DNA of 64,000 nucleotides from Flagellimonas profundi (GTDB lineage: Bacteria > Bacteroidota > Bacteroidia > Flavobacteriales > Flavobacteriaceae), in the NCBI RefSeq assembly GCF_017313275.1, contig NZ_JAFLNM010000001.1, positions 1,856,457 through 1,920,456 on the forward strand, given 5' to 3'. Shown here piece by piece: positions 24,451 through 35,044 of the stretch (within the stretch, counting starts at the first letter, position 1; each line of letters begins with the position of its first letter). The notes beneath the pieces were generated by a model that had not been told where the DNA came from, did no database searches, and saw only the letters and a program-made list of their open reading frames with translations. Both the position numbers and the translations under genes were made by a program.

Positions 24451-27400
24451 TTACATATTTCTTCGGTACTGCCCCCCTACTTGGAACAGCGCTTCGGTTA
24501 TCTGGCCTAAAGAGCAATATTTGGCGGCCTCCATCAATTTTTCAAAAATGTTTTCATTGTTGATGGCCACTTCCTGTAATTCGTTCAACTGTTTTTCAGC
24601 TTCGTAAGCCTCCCGTTTGTGAAGGTTTTGCAGGGTCTTTATCTGATTTTCCTTTTCAGTTTCTGTAGCACGAATCACCTCTGCCGGTAAAATGGTCGGC
24701 GAACCTTTGGAACTCAAAAATGTATTTACCCCAATAATCGGATATTCTCCCGAGTGCTTCAAGGTTTCATAGTGAAGGCTTTCCTCTTGAATCTTGGAGC
24801 GCTGATACATTGTTTCCATTGCTCCGAGTACACCACCACGTTCCGTAATCCTGTCAAACTCCATTAAAACGGCCTCTTCTACCAAATCGGTCAGCTCTTC
24901 AATAATGAAAGATCCTTGTATTGGATTTTCATTTTTAGCCAATCCCAGTTCTTTATTGATAATCAGCTGTATGGCCATTGCCCTTCGGACAGACTCCTCT
25001 GTAGGCGTAGTGATCGCCTCATCATAAGCATTGGTATGCAAAGAATTGCAATTGTCATAAATCGCATATAATGCCTGAAGTGTGGTACGGATATCGTTAA
25101 AATCGATTTCCTGTGCGTGCAGGCTTCTTCCTGAGGTTTGGATGTGGTATTTCAACATCTGAGCCCTTGGATTGGCCCCATATTTTTCCTTTAGGGCCTT
25201 AGACCAAATGCGTCGAGCCACACGCCCAATGACCGCATATTCCGGGTCCACTCCGTTGGAAAAGAAGAACGAAAGGTTTGGACCAAACTTGTTGATGTCC
25301 ATTCCACGGCTCAAGTAGTATTCCACATAGGTAAAACCATTGGAAAGTGTAAAGGCCAACTGGGTGATAGGATTGGCCCCCGCCTCGGCAATATGATAGC
25401 CCGAAATGGAAACCGAGTAGAAATTGCGCACCTTTTGCTCAATAAAATACTCCTGTACATCGCCCATCAATCGCAGTGCAAATTCGGTCGAAAAAATACA
25501 GGTGTTCTGTGCTTGGTCTTCTTTTAAAATATCAGCCTGCACCGTACCACGAACCTGGTTCAGGGTCTTGGTCCTTATTTCTTGGTATACACTTTCGGGA
25601 AGCACTTGGTCTCCCGTTACGCCCAAGAGCATCAACCCAAGGCCATTGTTCCCTTCGGGAAGTTCGCCGTAATAGTTGGGCTGTGCCATCCCTTTCTCTT
25701 TAAAAATAGTCTTGATCTTATCTTCGGTCTCTTTTTCCAAACCATTCTCCTTGATATACTTCTCGCAGTTTTGATCAATGGCTGCGTTCATAAAAAAGGC
25801 CAAAAGCATGGGCGCGGGACCATTAATAGTCATACTTACTGAGGTCATTGGGCTGCTCAGGTCAAAACCGGAATACAGTTTTTTGGCGTCGTCCAAACAG
25901 CAGATGGACACTCCTGCATTACCAATTTTTCCGTAGATATCCGGTCTATGGTCTGGATCGTTCCCGTATAAGGTCACCGAATCAAATGCGGTGGACAATC
26001 GTTTGGCGGGCATATCCATACTCACATAATGGAATCGACGGTTGGTCCGCTCTGGGCCGCCTTCACCTGCAAACATTCGGGTAGGATCTTCCCCTTCCCT
26101 TTTAAAAGGATACAGTCCCGCAGTGTATGGGAATTCGCCTGGAACATTTTCCTGCAAGATCCATTGTAAGATATCCCCCCACGCTTTGTACTTGGGCAAG
26201 GACACTTTTGGAATCTGACTGTGCGATAAGGATTCGGTATGTGTTTTAATGTTGACTTCCTTGTCCCTCACTTTAAAGGAGTAGATTTCTGCTTTGTAGC
26301 GGTCAACTTTTTCTTTCCATTTTAAAAGGGCCTCCCAATGGTGTGGGTTCAAGTGCATTTTTACCCGATCAAATTCCTTGATGAGCAGGTTTATCAATTC
26401 CTTGGATGCCCCATTTTTGATGTGGGATTCGATTTTCTCTTCATTCAAGCCCGATTTATCCAAGAACAATGCTTCTGCCTGTTCTTGGTCCATTTCCAAT
26501 GTGGATGCCATTGTCAAAAAGATACCGTAAAGTTTTTGGGCTATTTTGGCCTCTTCCTTTGCCTTGGCATCATAACCCCTGTTGTTTTCGGCTATCTCTG
26601 ATAAATATCGTGTTCGGGATGGTGGAATCACATAGATTTTCTCCGACATTTCCTGGGTGATCTCCAGAGTGGAGTTCAAAGTGGAACCTGCTTTCTCCAC
26701 CAAGGTTTCCATCACCTTTTTATAAAGGTTGTTCATTCCAGGATCATTGAACTGCGAAGCAATGGTACCAAAAATTGGGAGTTCGTCTTCATTGGTATGC
26801 CATAATCCATGGTTTCGGGCATATTGCTTTTTCACATCGCGAATCGCATCCAAAGCCCCCCGTTTATCAAATTTGTTGATAGCAACAATATCGGCGAAGT
26901 CCAGCATATCGATTTTCTCCAATTGTGTGGCCGCACCAAATTCCGGTGTCATCACATAAAGCGATATATCGCTGTGTTCCAATATTTCTGTATCGGATTG
27001 ACCTATCCCTGAGGTTTCCAGGATGATCAGGTCATATTTTGCTGCTTTTAGAACTTGTACCGCCTCCGCTACATATTTGGACAAAGCCAAATTAGACTGC
27101 CGGGTGGCCAACGAACGCATGTATACCCTATCGTTATTGATTGCGTTCATTCGTATTCTATCTCCCAAAAGGGCGCCACCTGTTTTTCGTTTGGATGGGT
27201 CCACGGAAACAATCCCAATGTGTTTATCAGGAAAATCTATTAAAAATCGGCGTACCAATTCATCTACCAAACTGGATTTACCAGCTCCTCCAGTTCCCGT
27301 AATTCCTAAAACGGGAACATTATTTTCGGCTTTTTCAATGACTGGTTGATATTTTTCAAACGCTTCGTGGCGGTTTTCAGCCAAAGAAATCAACCGTGCC

Positions 27401-27909
27401 AAGGTGTTGGGATGTTTAGCCTTGAGTTCATCTTCAAGAGTTTTTTCTTTGGGAAGGTCCAAATCGGGAACTGCATTATCACATCGTTCCACCAAATCAT
27501 TGATCATACCCTGAAGACCCATTTCCCGACCGTCATCGGGAGAATAAATCCGTTCAATGCCGTAATCCATCAGTTCCTTTATCTCTTCAGGTAGGATAAC
27601 ACCGCCACCGCCACCAAAAATTTTGATATGGCTCGCACCTCTTTCTTTCAACAAATCGAACATATATCGGAAGTATTCGTTGTGCCCACCTTGGTATGAT
27701 GTCATTGCAATGGCATTGGCATCCTCTTGGATCGCACAATCCACCACTTCTGCCACACTCCTATCGTGTCCTAAATGAATCACCTCGACCCCAGTAGCTT
27801 GGATGATTCTTCGCATAATATTAATTGCTGCATCATGCCCATCGAACAGGGATGCTGCGGTAACAATTCTTATTTTATGGTTAGGCTTGTAGGGTTTAAT
27901 TTGTTCCAT
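24451..27909 (-). CDS. icmF: Fused isobutyryl-CoA mutase IcmF (B12, G-protein and mutase domains)
   Basis: 1152 residues from the ATG at 27909 (a TTG lies two codons upstream). Domain order: cobalamin-binding domain (about 10-140; [15 protein letters not shown] with the cobalt-ligating His, then [12 protein letters not shown]), MeaB-like G-protein chaperone (about 200-430; Walker GTGGAGKSS, base-recognition NKFD), linker, and the methylmalonyl-CoA mutase-type TIM barrel (about 570-1130; [21 protein letters not shown]). This order is specific to IcmF, which interconverts isobutyryl-CoA and n-butyryl-CoA (some members pivalyl-CoA). No separate mutase subunit or cobalamin riboswitch is seen. Confidence 0.93.
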   Translation of the reverse strand: MEQIKPYKPNHKIRIVTAASLFDGHDAAINIMRRIIQATGVEVIHLGHDRSVAEVVDCAIQEDANAIAMTSYQGGHNEYFRYMFDLLKERGASHIKIFGGGGGVILPEEIKELMDYGIERIYSPDDGREMGLQGMINDLVERCDNAVPDLDLPKEKTLEDELKAKHPNTLARLISLAENRHEAFEKYQPVIEKAENNVPVLGITGTGGAGKSSLVDELVRRFLIDFPDKHIGIVSVDPSKRKTGGALLGDRIRMNAINNDRVYMRSLATRQSNLALSKYVAEAVQVLKAAKYDLIILETSGIGQSDTEILEHSDISLYVMTPEFGAATQLEKIDMLDFADIVAINKFDKRGALDAIRDVKKQYARNHGLWHTNEDELPIFGTIASQFNDPGMNNLYKKVMETLVEKAGSTLNSTLEITQEMSEKIYVIPPSRTRYLSEIAENNRGYDAKAKEEAKIAQKLYGIFLTMASTLEMDQEQAEALFLDKSGLNEEKIESHIKNGASKELINLLIKEFDRVKMHLNPHHWEALLKWKEKVDRYKAEIYSFKVRDKEVNIKTHTESLSHSQIPKVSLPKYKAWGDILQWILQENVPGEFPYTAGLYPFKREGEDPTRMFAGEGGPERTNRRFHYVSMDMPAKRLSTAFDSVTLYGNDPDHRPDIYGKIGNAGVSICCLDDAKKLYSGFDLSSPMTSVSMTINGPAPMLLAFFMNAAIDQNCEKYIKENGLEKETEDKIKTIFKEKGMAQPNYYGELPEGNNGLGLMLLGVTGDQVLPESVYQEIRTKTLNQVRGTVQADILKEDQAQNTCIFSTEFALRLMGDVQEYFIEQKVRNFYSVSISGYHIAEAGANPITQLAFTLSNGFTYVEYYLSRGMDINKFGPNLSFFFSNGVDPEYAVIGRVARRIWSKALKEKYGANPRAQMLKYHIQTSGRSLHAQEIDFNDIRTTLQALYAIYDNCNSLHTNAYDEAITTPTEESVRRAMAIQLIINKELGLAKNENPIQGSFIIEELTDLVEEAVLMEFDRITERGGVLGAMETMYQRSKIQEESLHYETLKHSGEYPIIGVNTFLSSKGSPTILPAEVIRATETEKENQIKTLQNLHKREAYEAEKQLNELQEVAINNENIFEKLMEAAKYCSLGQITEALFQVGGQYRRNM

Positions 27910-28051
27910 CTGCAATAAAAGGTCTGATTTTGCTCTGCAATTTACAGAAAATGCAATTGAAAATTGATTTTGATTAAGATTGTATAAAAAATATTAAATC
28001 TTTGGGCTTCCTTTTTTGAATACCATAATTTTATCCGCCTAAATGTGTCCA

Positions 28052-28900
28052 ATGAAACTGACCATCCTTATCAATTGTCCAGACCAATCGGGAATCATCC
28101 GCTCGGTAACCACTTTTATCCATCAACAAAAAGGGAACGTGGTTTATTTGGACCAACATGTGGACAAACAAGCTGGCGTTTTTTTTATGCGTTTAAAAAG
28201 TGAGTTTGAACAGGAATTGGACCTATCCAAGTTTAAAGAGGATTTTAAACAGGAATTGGCTACTGAGTTTCATATGGAATGGGACGCCTATACCGATGTG
28301 TACCGACCCAAAATGGCCATTTTTGTTTCCAAATACAATCATTGCCTTTATGATTTGCTGAGCCGTTACAATTCTGGTGAGTTGTCGGTGGATATCCCCT
28401 TTATCTTAAGCAACCATAAGGATTTGGAATATGTAGCGGAACAGTTTGACATCCCCTATTTTTATATTCCCGTGACCAAAGAAAATAAATCCGAAGCCGA
28501 GGACAGGCAACTGGAGCTTTTGGAACAATATGGGGTTGATTTTATTGTTTTGGCGAGGTACATGCAAATAGTATCACCAAAGGTGATTGATGTGTTCCCA
28601 CAGAAAATCATCAATATCCACCATTCTTTTTTACCTGCCTTTGCAGGGGCAAAACCTTACCACGCCGCTTTTAAAAGGGGCGTTAAGATTATTGGTGCAA
28701 CAAGCCATTACGTTACAGCGGATTTGGATGCCGGGCCTATCATTGAACAGGATGTGACCACAGTTTCACATACCCATTCCGTAAAGGATTTTATAGCCAA
28801 AGGAAGGGACTTGGAGCGTATTGTTCTTTCCCGTGCGGTGCAGCTTCACGTAGCACGGAAAACCATGGTATACAACAATAAAACCGTGATTTTTTCTTAG
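28052..28900 (+). CDS. purU: Formyltetrahydrofolate deformylase
   Basis: 282 residues from ATG 28052 (an ATG three codons earlier at 28043 is an alternative). N-terminal ACT domain (CPDQSGIIRSVTTFIHQQKGN) and C-terminal formyltransferase fold with the conserved Asn and His in NIHHSFLPAFAGAKPYHAA and Asp in DLDAGPIIEQD. Hydrolyses 10-formyl-THF to formate and THF, supplying formate for purine synthesis and balancing one-carbon pools. The gene stands between icmF and the maltose genes. Confidence 0.94.
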   Translation: MKLTILINCPDQSGIIRSVTTFIHQQKGNVVYLDQHVDKQAGVFFMRLKSEFEQELDLSKFKEDFKQELATEFHMEWDAYTDVYRPKMAIFVSKYNHCLYDLLSRYNSGELSVDIPFILSNHKDLEYVAEQFDIPYFYIPVTKENKSEAEDRQLELLEQYGVDFIVLARYMQIVSPKVIDVFPQKIINIHHSFLPAFAGAKPYHAAFKRGVKIIGATSHYVTADLDAGPIIEQDVTTVSHTHSVKDFIAKGRDLERIVLSRAVQLHVARKTMVYNNKTVIFS

Positions 28901-28968
28901 GGGAAAGATTACGTATCTTCTAATCAGCAAGTAAACATTAAATAAACACAACATCAATCATTTTTACA

Positions 28969-31263
28969 ATGAATCAAGACTACATACAACCCAACCCATG
29001 GAGCATTATTGAAGAAGGTTTTGACCAAGATCGAGTCAAATCTTCAGAAAGCCTTTTCAGTATTGGTAATGGTGCCATGGGGCAACGTGCCAATTTTGAA
29101 GAATCATATTCTGGCCCTACTTTTCAAGGAAGCTATATTGGAGGAGTCTATTATCCCGACAAAACCCGTGTGGGGTGGTGGAAAAACGGTTATCCTGAAT
29201 ACTTTGCCAAAGTATTGAATGCCCCGAATTGGATTGGAATTGATATAGAGATAAATGGCACACCCTTGGATTTGGCCACTTGTACCAACATTAAAAACTT
29301 TAAGAGGGAACTGAACATGAAAGAAGGGTGGTATCGAAGAAATTTCTTAGCTACCACATCCAACAATATAGAAATTGAAGTAGTTGCCACACGATTTCTG
29401 AGTCTGTCCCATGATGAAGTTGGAGCCATCAAGTTTGAAATCGCCCCTCTTAATTCGGATGCAGAGGTGGTTTTTAAACCTTATATCGATTCGGGCATCA
29501 CCAATGAAGACAGTAACTGGGACGATAAATTTTGGAATACCACAAGCATCAAAACAGAAAAGAACAGGGCCTTTATCGAGTCGCATACCATGAAAACCCA
29601 TTTTAATGTATGCACCTTTATGCAAGCCCATTTGATTTATAACGACACCTTATCAACAACTCCTGATTCCGAAACCAAAGAAGAACTTTCCGTTGGCTTT
29701 CAATTCGCGCAAAACATAAAAAAAGGAGAAAAAGTAAGCTTGGTAAAATTTGGCGGATACACGGTGGACCGCAATCACAAGGCCAACAAATTAACCGAAG
29801 CTGCCAATAAAACATTGGACCAAGTCTCATCTCTTGGCTTTGATGGTCTTTTGGAAGAACAGAAAAAAGCTTGGGGGCAAATTTGGGAAATGAGCGACAT
29901 CAACATCGACGGAGATGTTAAAGCTCAGCAAGGCATTCGCTTCAATATTTTTCAACTGAACCAGACCTATACTGGAACCGATTCCAAGCTTAATATTGGC
30001 CCCAAAGGATTTACCGGTGAAAAATATGGTGGAAGTACCTATTGGGACACGGAAGCGTACTGTCTTCCATTTTATATGGCGACCAAAAATCAGGAAGTAG
30101 CCCGAAAACTGCTCAAATACAGGTACAACCATCTAGAGAAAGCCATCGAAAACGCTGAAAAGCTCGGTTTTAAAAATGGTGCGGCCCTCTATCCCATGGT
30201 CACCATGAACGGTGAAGAATGCCATAACGAATGGGAAATCACATTTGAAGAGATCCACAGGAACGGAGCCATAGCATACGCCATTTACAACTACACAAGA
30301 TATACCGAAGATTACAGCTACGTTCCAGAAATGGGATTGGAAGTTCTGATCGGAATAGCCCGTTTTTGGCAGCAACGGGTAAATTGGTCCGCACATCGCA
30401 ACAAATATGTAATGCTTGGTGTAACCGGTCCAAACGAGTATGAAAATAACGTAAACAACAATTGGTACACAAATTACTTGGCCAAATGGTGTTTGGAATA
30501 TGCCTTGGAGCAATTGGAACACGTGCAACAGAATTATCCAGAGGATTATAAAAGGGTAATTGAGAAGACCCAGTTGAACAACGAGGAGACGGGGCTTTGG
30601 AAAAAAGTAGCTGCGCATATGTACTTCCCTCGTTCAGAAGAGCATGGGGTTTACCTCCAGCAAGATGGATTTTTGGATAAGGATTTGATCCGCGTGGCAG
30701 ATCTGGATAAAAAAGAACGCCCGATCAACCAACATTGGAGCTGGGACAGGATTTTACGCTCCCCATATATCAAACAGGCGGATACACTTCAAGGATTTTA
30801 TTTCTTTGAAGACCACTTTACTGACGAGGAACTGGAAAAACATTTCGATTTTTATGAGCCGTTCACCGTTCACGAGTCTTCGCTATCCCCATGTGTACAC
30901 TCTGTTCAAGCCGCAAAATTGGACCGAATGGAGCAAGCCTACACTTTTTATCTCCGTACGTCAAGATTGGATTTGGACGATTACAACAAAGAGGTAGAAG
31001 AGGGATTGCACATTACCTCCATGGCCGGAACCTGGATGAGTATTGTAGAAGGTTTTGGTGGGATGCGAATCAAGGGTGGTACACTTTGTTTTTCTCCCAA
31101 AATACCAGAACAATGGGAAATGTATTCCTTTAAAATCAACTTTAGGAATCGAATTTTGAAAGTAACCGTTACGCAGGATGGAGCGGTATTTAATATTGAC
31201 GAAGGTGACGCCCTTGAGGTAATCGTTAACGAGCAACCGTTGCGTGTTTCCCATCAATCCTAA
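28969..31263 (+). CDS. Glycoside hydrolase family 65, maltose phosphorylase type
   Basis: 764 residues, cytoplasmic. N-terminal beta-sandwich, (alpha/alpha)6 catalytic barrel and C-terminal small domains. The general acid Glu lies in VTGPNEYENNV (about residue 490); phosphate-binding residues sit in the late RIKGGTLCFSPKIP segment. Inverting phosphorolysis of maltose gives beta-glucose 1-phosphate and glucose; kojibiose or trehalose specificity cannot be excluded. GH13 follows 30 bp downstream, as expected for a maltodextrin route. The usual partner beta-phosphoglucomutase is not in the window. Confidence 0.9.
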   Translation: MNQDYIQPNPWSIIEEGFDQDRVKSSESLFSIGNGAMGQRANFEESYSGPTFQGSYIGGVYYPDKTRVGWWKNGYPEYFAKVLNAPNWIGIDIEINGTPLDLATCTNIKNFKRELNMKEGWYRRNFLATTSNNIEIEVVATRFLSLSHDEVGAIKFEIAPLNSDAEVVFKPYIDSGITNEDSNWDDKFWNTTSIKTEKNRAFIESHTMKTHFNVCTFMQAHLIYNDTLSTTPDSETKEELSVGFQFAQNIKKGEKVSLVKFGGYTVDRNHKANKLTEAANKTLDQVSSLGFDGLLEEQKKAWGQIWEMSDINIDGDVKAQQGIRFNIFQLNQTYTGTDSKLNIGPKGFTGEKYGGSTYWDTEAYCLPFYMATKNQEVARKLLKYRYNHLEKAIENAEKLGFKNGAALYPMVTMNGEECHNEWEITFEEIHRNGAIAYAIYNYTRYTEDYSYVPEMGLEVLIGIARFWQQRVNWSAHRNKYVMLGVTGPNEYENNVNNNWYTNYLAKWCLEYALEQLEHVQQNYPEDYKRVIEKTQLNNEETGLWKKVAAHMYFPRSEEHGVYLQQDGFLDKDLIRVADLDKKERPINQHWSWDRILRSPYIKQADTLQGFYFFEDHFTDEELEKHFDFYEPFTVHESSLSPCVHSVQAAKLDRMEQAYTFYLRTSRLDLDDYNKEVEEGLHITSMAGTWMSIVEGFGGMRIKGGTLCFSPKIPEQWEMYSFKINFRNRILKVTVTQDGAVFNIDEGDALEVIVNEQPLRVSHQS

Positions 31264-31293
31264 AAGGAGGAACTTCCAACTGAACTTATATTC

Positions 31294-33153
31294 ATGAGAA
31301 ATCTTATAACTCTTGTTCTATTCACCATTTGTGGAGTGGCATCTGGTCAAATAGAACGTGTGGAACCACCTAACTGGTGGGTCGGGATGCAACAGACAGC
31401 ATTGGAAATTTTGGTCTATGGGGACAACATAAGCGACCTAGTCCCTGAATTTTCTGGGAACATTACCATCAAAAAGGTAGTGAAAACGGAAAATCCCAAT
31501 TATTTATTTGTAACGGTCGACACGGAGGAGTTATCGCCTGGAATTCAAACGTTATTCCTTAAAAAGGGTCGAAGAACGATTGATTCTTTTGATTATGAGT
31601 TCAAAGCAAGAAGAGAAAATTCAGATCAAAGAAAAGGGTTTGACTCATCAGATGTCATATATCTTATAATGCCGGACCGATTTGCCAATGGAAACCCATC
31701 AAACGACAGTACACCGGAGACTATAGAAAAAGCCAACCGAGACCATCAAGGTGGGCGGCATGGCGGCGATATTCAAGGCATCATAGATCATTTGGACTAC
31801 ATCCACGAACTGGGAGCGACCACGCTGTGGAGCACACCGCTCACTTTGGATAACGAAAAAGTGTATTCGTACCATGGCTATGCTTGTAGCGATCTTTATA
31901 AAATTGACCCACGTTATGGTTCCAATGAAGATTTTGCCAAGCTTTCCGCCGAACTCCATAAACGAGACATGAAACATATCATGGATTTTGTTCCCAACCA
32001 TTGGGGCATAAGCCATTGGCTCATTCAAGATCTACCATCCAAAGATTGGATTCATTATTGGGAAGGTGGAGAAAATGGTTTTAAAAGAAGCAATTACATA
32101 CAAACCACTCAATTTGACCCCAATGCATCACAGCTTGATGCCAAGGGCTGCATGGATGGATGGTTTGATTACACCATGCCCGACATGAACGAAAGCAACC
32201 CCATGGTGATCAACTACTTGGTGCAAAATGCCATTTGGTGGATAGAAAGCGGGGATTTGGATGGCATCCGGGTAGACACTTATCCTTACAATGACAAGCA
32301 GGGAATTACCGAGTGGGTGACCCGTGTGATGGAAGAATACCCCAACTTCAATATTATGGGGGAAACTTTTATGCATGACACGGCCCATATCGCCTATTGG
32401 CAAAAAGACAGTAAAGTTGGTGCCATACAAGGGTTTAATTCCAATTTGCCCACAGTGATGGATTTCCCATTGCACGATATTCTATTACAAGTTTTCAATG
32501 AGGATGAGCAGAATTGGAGTGGTGGTGTTTATAGGGTTTATAACCATTTGACCAAGGATTTCCTATATCCCAACATCAATAATCTACTGATAAAAATGGG
32601 CAACCATGATGTTAATCGTATCAATCAGGAATTTGAGAGCGACTTGGACAAATACAAACTGGCTCTCACCTTAATACTGACATTGCGTGGAATACCCCAA
32701 ATTTATTATGGTGATGAAATAGGAATGTTGGGAGACAAAAGTAAGGGCGATGGTGATATTCGCCGGGATTTTCCAGGTGGATGGCCAGGAGATGAACATA
32801 ATGCCTATACCAGCGATGGAAGAACTGTTGCACAAAACAAGTATTTTGATTTCACCAAAAAACTATTGAACTGGCGAAAAGGCAAACCAGCTGTCCATTT
32901 CGGGAAAACACTTCATTTTTCCCCTGTAAATAACATCTACGTATACTTTAGATACTTGCCCAATGATCCTGATGAAACCGTAATGGTGGTTTTGAACAGT
33001 TCCGACAAAGACCAAAAAATTAACCTTGAGCGATTTTCCGAAGGTATGCAAGGATTCAATAAAGGATGGGAAATAAATTCAGGCGCTGCATACGAGCTGA
33101 ATCAAACCATAGAAATTGGTGCCAAAAGCGGATTGATTTTTGAATTGAGGTGA
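31294..33153 (+). CDS. Secreted GH13 alpha-amylase (SusA/neopullulanase, cyclomaltodextrinase type)
   Basis: 619 residues. Signal peptide ending CGVASGQ, an N-terminal beta domain of the cyclomaltodextrinase type (VEPPNWWVGMQ, about 20-120), the TIM barrel and a C-terminal beta domain. Catalytic residues: nucleophile Asp in DGIRVDTYPYND (about 328), acid/base Glu in IMGETF (about 357), stabiliser Asp in GNHDVNR (about 439). Cleaves maltodextrins outside the cytoplasm; products would go to the GH65 enzyme encoded upstream. An AAGGAGG at 31264-31270 lies 24 nt before the ATG, too far for a normal ribosome site. Confidence 0.93.
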   Translation: MRNLITLVLFTICGVASGQIERVEPPNWWVGMQQTALEILVYGDNISDLVPEFSGNITIKKVVKTENPNYLFVTVDTEELSPGIQTLFLKKGRRTIDSFDYEFKARRENSDQRKGFDSSDVIYLIMPDRFANGNPSNDSTPETIEKANRDHQGGRHGGDIQGIIDHLDYIHELGATTLWSTPLTLDNEKVYSYHGYACSDLYKIDPRYGSNEDFAKLSAELHKRDMKHIMDFVPNHWGISHWLIQDLPSKDWIHYWEGGENGFKRSNYIQTTQFDPNASQLDAKGCMDGWFDYTMPDMNESNPMVINYLVQNAIWWIESGDLDGIRVDTYPYNDKQGITEWVTRVMEEYPNFNIMGETFMHDTAHIAYWQKDSKVGAIQGFNSNLPTVMDFPLHDILLQVFNEDEQNWSGGVYRVYNHLTKDFLYPNINNLLIKMGNHDVNRINQEFESDLDKYKLALTLILTLRGIPQIYYGDEIGMLGDKSKGDGDIRRDFPGGWPGDEHNAYTSDGRTVAQNKYFDFTKKLLNWRKGKPAVHFGKTLHFSPVNNIYVYFRYLPNDPDETVMVVLNSSDKDQKINLERFSEGMQGFNKGWEINSGAAYELNQTIEIGAKSGLIFELR

Positions 33154-33230
33154 TTTCACCTAAAAAATCTCGAAATCAGTCGGTTTTAAGGTGATTCGAA
33201 GTATTTTCATATCCATTTAAATATTTAACC

Positions 33231-33935
33231 ATGAAAAGATTATTGCTATGCTTTTTAGCTTTCCAACTTGTAGGATGTGCCGAACTGCAACAAGTTGTAA
33301 ACCAACTGCCCCAAGGAACAAATGGAATTGGAAATGCCGAAATCGCACAAGGATTGCGGGAAGCCCTTAACATGGGCATTGAAAAACAAGTGAACAAACT
33401 GACCAGTGAAAATGGATTTTACAAAAACGAATTGGTCAAAATTCTGCTTCCAGAGGAATTACAGAAAGTGGACAAAACGCTTCGAGATATCGGTTTGTCC
33501 AGCTTGGCAGATGAGGGGTTGAGAATTATCAACCGCGCTGCAGAAGATGCCGTTGGTGAAGCCACGCCTATTTTTGTAGATGCCGTAAAGGGTATCACTT
33601 TTAATGATGCCAAACAGATTTTGTTGGGGAACGATAATGCAGCGACCCAATATTTACAGCAAGCTACAAAGAGCCAGTTATACAATAAATTCAATCCTAT
33701 TATTAAAAACTCCTTTCAAAAAGTAGGTGCAGACCAAATATGGAGCAACATTATCACAAAGTATAACAGCTTACCCTTGACCAACAATGTCAATCCAGAT
33801 TTAACCGATTATACTACCAATGAAGCCTTGGAGGGAGTCTACACCATGATTGCCGTTGAAGAAAAGGAAATTAGGACAAAAGTTTCCTCTCGCACAACAA
33901 ATTTGTTAAAAAAAGTATTCGCTCTACAAGATTAA
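33231..33935 (+). CDS. DUF4197 domain lipoprotein
   Basis: 234 residues. Lipoprotein signal LLLCFLAFQLVGC, then the DUF4197 body recognised from GIGNAEIAQGLREALNMGIEKQV, IKILLPEEL, and GITFNDAKQILLGNDNAATQYL. All-helical periplasmic protein of unknown function, widespread in Bacteroidota and Proteobacteria. Separated from GH13 by 77 bp with a weak hairpin, so it may be a separate unit. Confidence 0.92.
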   Translation: MKRLLLCFLAFQLVGCAELQQVVNQLPQGTNGIGNAEIAQGLREALNMGIEKQVNKLTSENGFYKNELVKILLPEELQKVDKTLRDIGLSSLADEGLRIINRAAEDAVGEATPIFVDAVKGITFNDAKQILLGNDNAATQYLQQATKSQLYNKFNPIIKNSFQKVGADQIWSNIITKYNSLPLTNNVNPDLTDYTTNEALEGVYTMIAVEEKEIRTKVSSRTTNLLKKVFALQD

Positions 33936-34104
33936 TCACAATTTTTTAAGAAAAATGTAATAACTTTATAGGTAATGCGTTATAACTGTAATAATTAAGT
34001 ATAATTATAACAAAATCCTAAAGTTAAATTAACCTTGACCTGAAGGTTAAACTTGAATTTTGTACAAGTTATCTGAGTTAGCATTTTTTTGAGTTAGTTA
34101 GTTT

Positions 34105-34131
34105 AAAAACCGGTGTTTCTCACCGGTTTTT
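34105..34131. terminator. Bidirectional terminator
   Basis: Perfect 11-bp stem aaaaaccggtg / caccggttttt with a 5-nt loop and T run. It is shared by the DUF4197 gene and the converging DUF1579-like gene, whose stop touches its end. The 170 bp before it hold no gene. Confidence 0.85.
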
Positions 34132-34643
34132 TATTTTGTATGCTTTCTGTAAAGCCCATCAAATAAAATAGAGGCATTCCCAGACTCATCAAGAACCTCC
34201 CAAAGTTGCCTTACCGTTCCATTGTTGTTTTTGGTCCAAGTAATGCGGTTCCAATATTTTTTACCGTCAGCTTTTGTGAACTCGTCGGACATCAAAACCA
34301 TTTGGTTCCCTTTCCGATTTCCTTTCAATTTTAAAAAAGAACCGCTATTATCTATCCACAATTGTTCCCACTGATTACTCTGGGCGTTGAAAAAATTAAG
34401 GCTCGTTCCAGTATAACCTGCTTTGACACTGGTCCAATTTTCCCTGATTACGCAACCATCTTCCTCCTTTTGGATTACACTGGAACCTGCGGGAGAACCA
34501 TCTTTGGAATTGACCACTTCCCATTCGCCGATCCAAAAATCAAACGCTTTATGGTCCTTGGAGCAACAATTACAATTTACCGGTTCCTGTGCCTGTAAAC
34601 CAAGACAAAAAAACAAAGTGAAAACACATACCAACCTTCGCAT
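34131..34643 (-). CDS. Secreted DUF1579-like protein
   Basis: 170 residues. Signal peptide VFTLFFCLGLQAQ, a short Cys-rich stretch (NCNCCSKDH), then HKAFDFWIGEWEVVNSKDGSPAG, the typical opening of DUF1579-type lipocalin-like barrels in which FDFWIGEWEV is the recurrent motif. The strands NQWEQLWIDNSGSFLKL and YWNRITWTKNNNGTVRQLWEV follow. Function unknown. A perfect 17-bp palindrome lies 25 bp upstream of the start. Confidence 0.75.
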   Translation of the reverse strand: MRRLVCVFTLFFCLGLQAQEPVNCNCCSKDHKAFDFWIGEWEVVNSKDGSPAGSSVIQKEEDGCVIRENWTSVKAGYTGTSLNFFNAQSNQWEQLWIDNSGSFLKLKGNRKGNQMVLMSDEFTKADGKKYWNRITWTKNNNGTVRQLWEVLDESGNASILFDGLYRKHTK

Positions 34644-34668
34644 AAGAGATTTATTTACTTGCCTACCA

Positions 34669-34685
34669 GTACCTTTTAAAGGTAC
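34669..34685. promoter_or_regulatory. 17-bp palindrome upstream of the DUF1579-like gene
   Basis: gtaccttt-t-aaaggtac is a perfect palindrome around a central T. Its position just before a start codon fits an operator, but the binding factor is unknown. Confidence 0.35.
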
Positions 34686-34815
34686 GTTAATTTTATTCTA
34701 ACAAAATGTAAGCAAATCCACCAAAATGGTTGGGGTTACGTTAAATTTTAGATAAATAACCTGATTTCTAGGTGTATACCAACATTTATCATAATCTATA
34801 TGCCTGTTTTGAACG

Positions 34816-34823
34816 TATCTTTG
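34816..34823 (+). promoter_or_regulatory. -7 promoter element TATCTTTG
   Basis: Exact TAnnTTTG match 22 bp before the ATG at 34846; a -33 TTG is not obvious. Confidence 0.4.
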
Positions 34824-34845
34824 TTATTAACAAATCTTGAGGGCT

Positions 34846-35037
34846 ATGAATAATCAATATTGCAAAGTTGGATCGGTTACCCCCATTACTGGACTAAGCC
34901 AAGCCGCTTCGGTTTTGGAGGTAATGCACAAAAATTTTATGGAAAAAGCTGCAAGTGTTTCCGGAAAGGACAATCAGTTGGGCGAATTCTTTAAAAGCAA
35001 GGCACAGAGTATCAAAAAGGTTTTGGAAAGCTTGTAG
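34846..35037 (+). CDS. Small hypothetical cytoplasmic protein
   Basis: 63 residues from the ATG at 34846; the start at 34837 is a TTG three codons earlier. Sequence is soluble and helical, with one Cys near the N-terminus (NNQYCKVGSVTPITG) and a C-terminal amphipathic helix (EFFKSKAQSIKKVLESL). A promoter element precedes it and the convergent pyrF ends 7 bp later. Function unknown. Confidence 0.5.
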   Translation: MNNQYCKVGSVTPITGLSQAASVLEVMHKNFMEKAASVSGKDNQLGEFFKSKAQSIKKVLESL

Positions 35038-35044
35038 GTGAGGC

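Noticed and set aside
27910..28051. Cobalamin riboswitch ahead of icmF
   Set aside because: The 140-bp region is AT-rich and lacks a B12-box-like conserved core.
30133..30618. 161-codon minus-strand frame inside the GH65 gene
   Set aside because: Complementary to a well-supported catalytic domain; no start context or motifs.
31264..31270. AAGGAGG before the GH13 gene as ribosome-binding site
   Set aside because: 24 nt from the ATG, too far for normal use.
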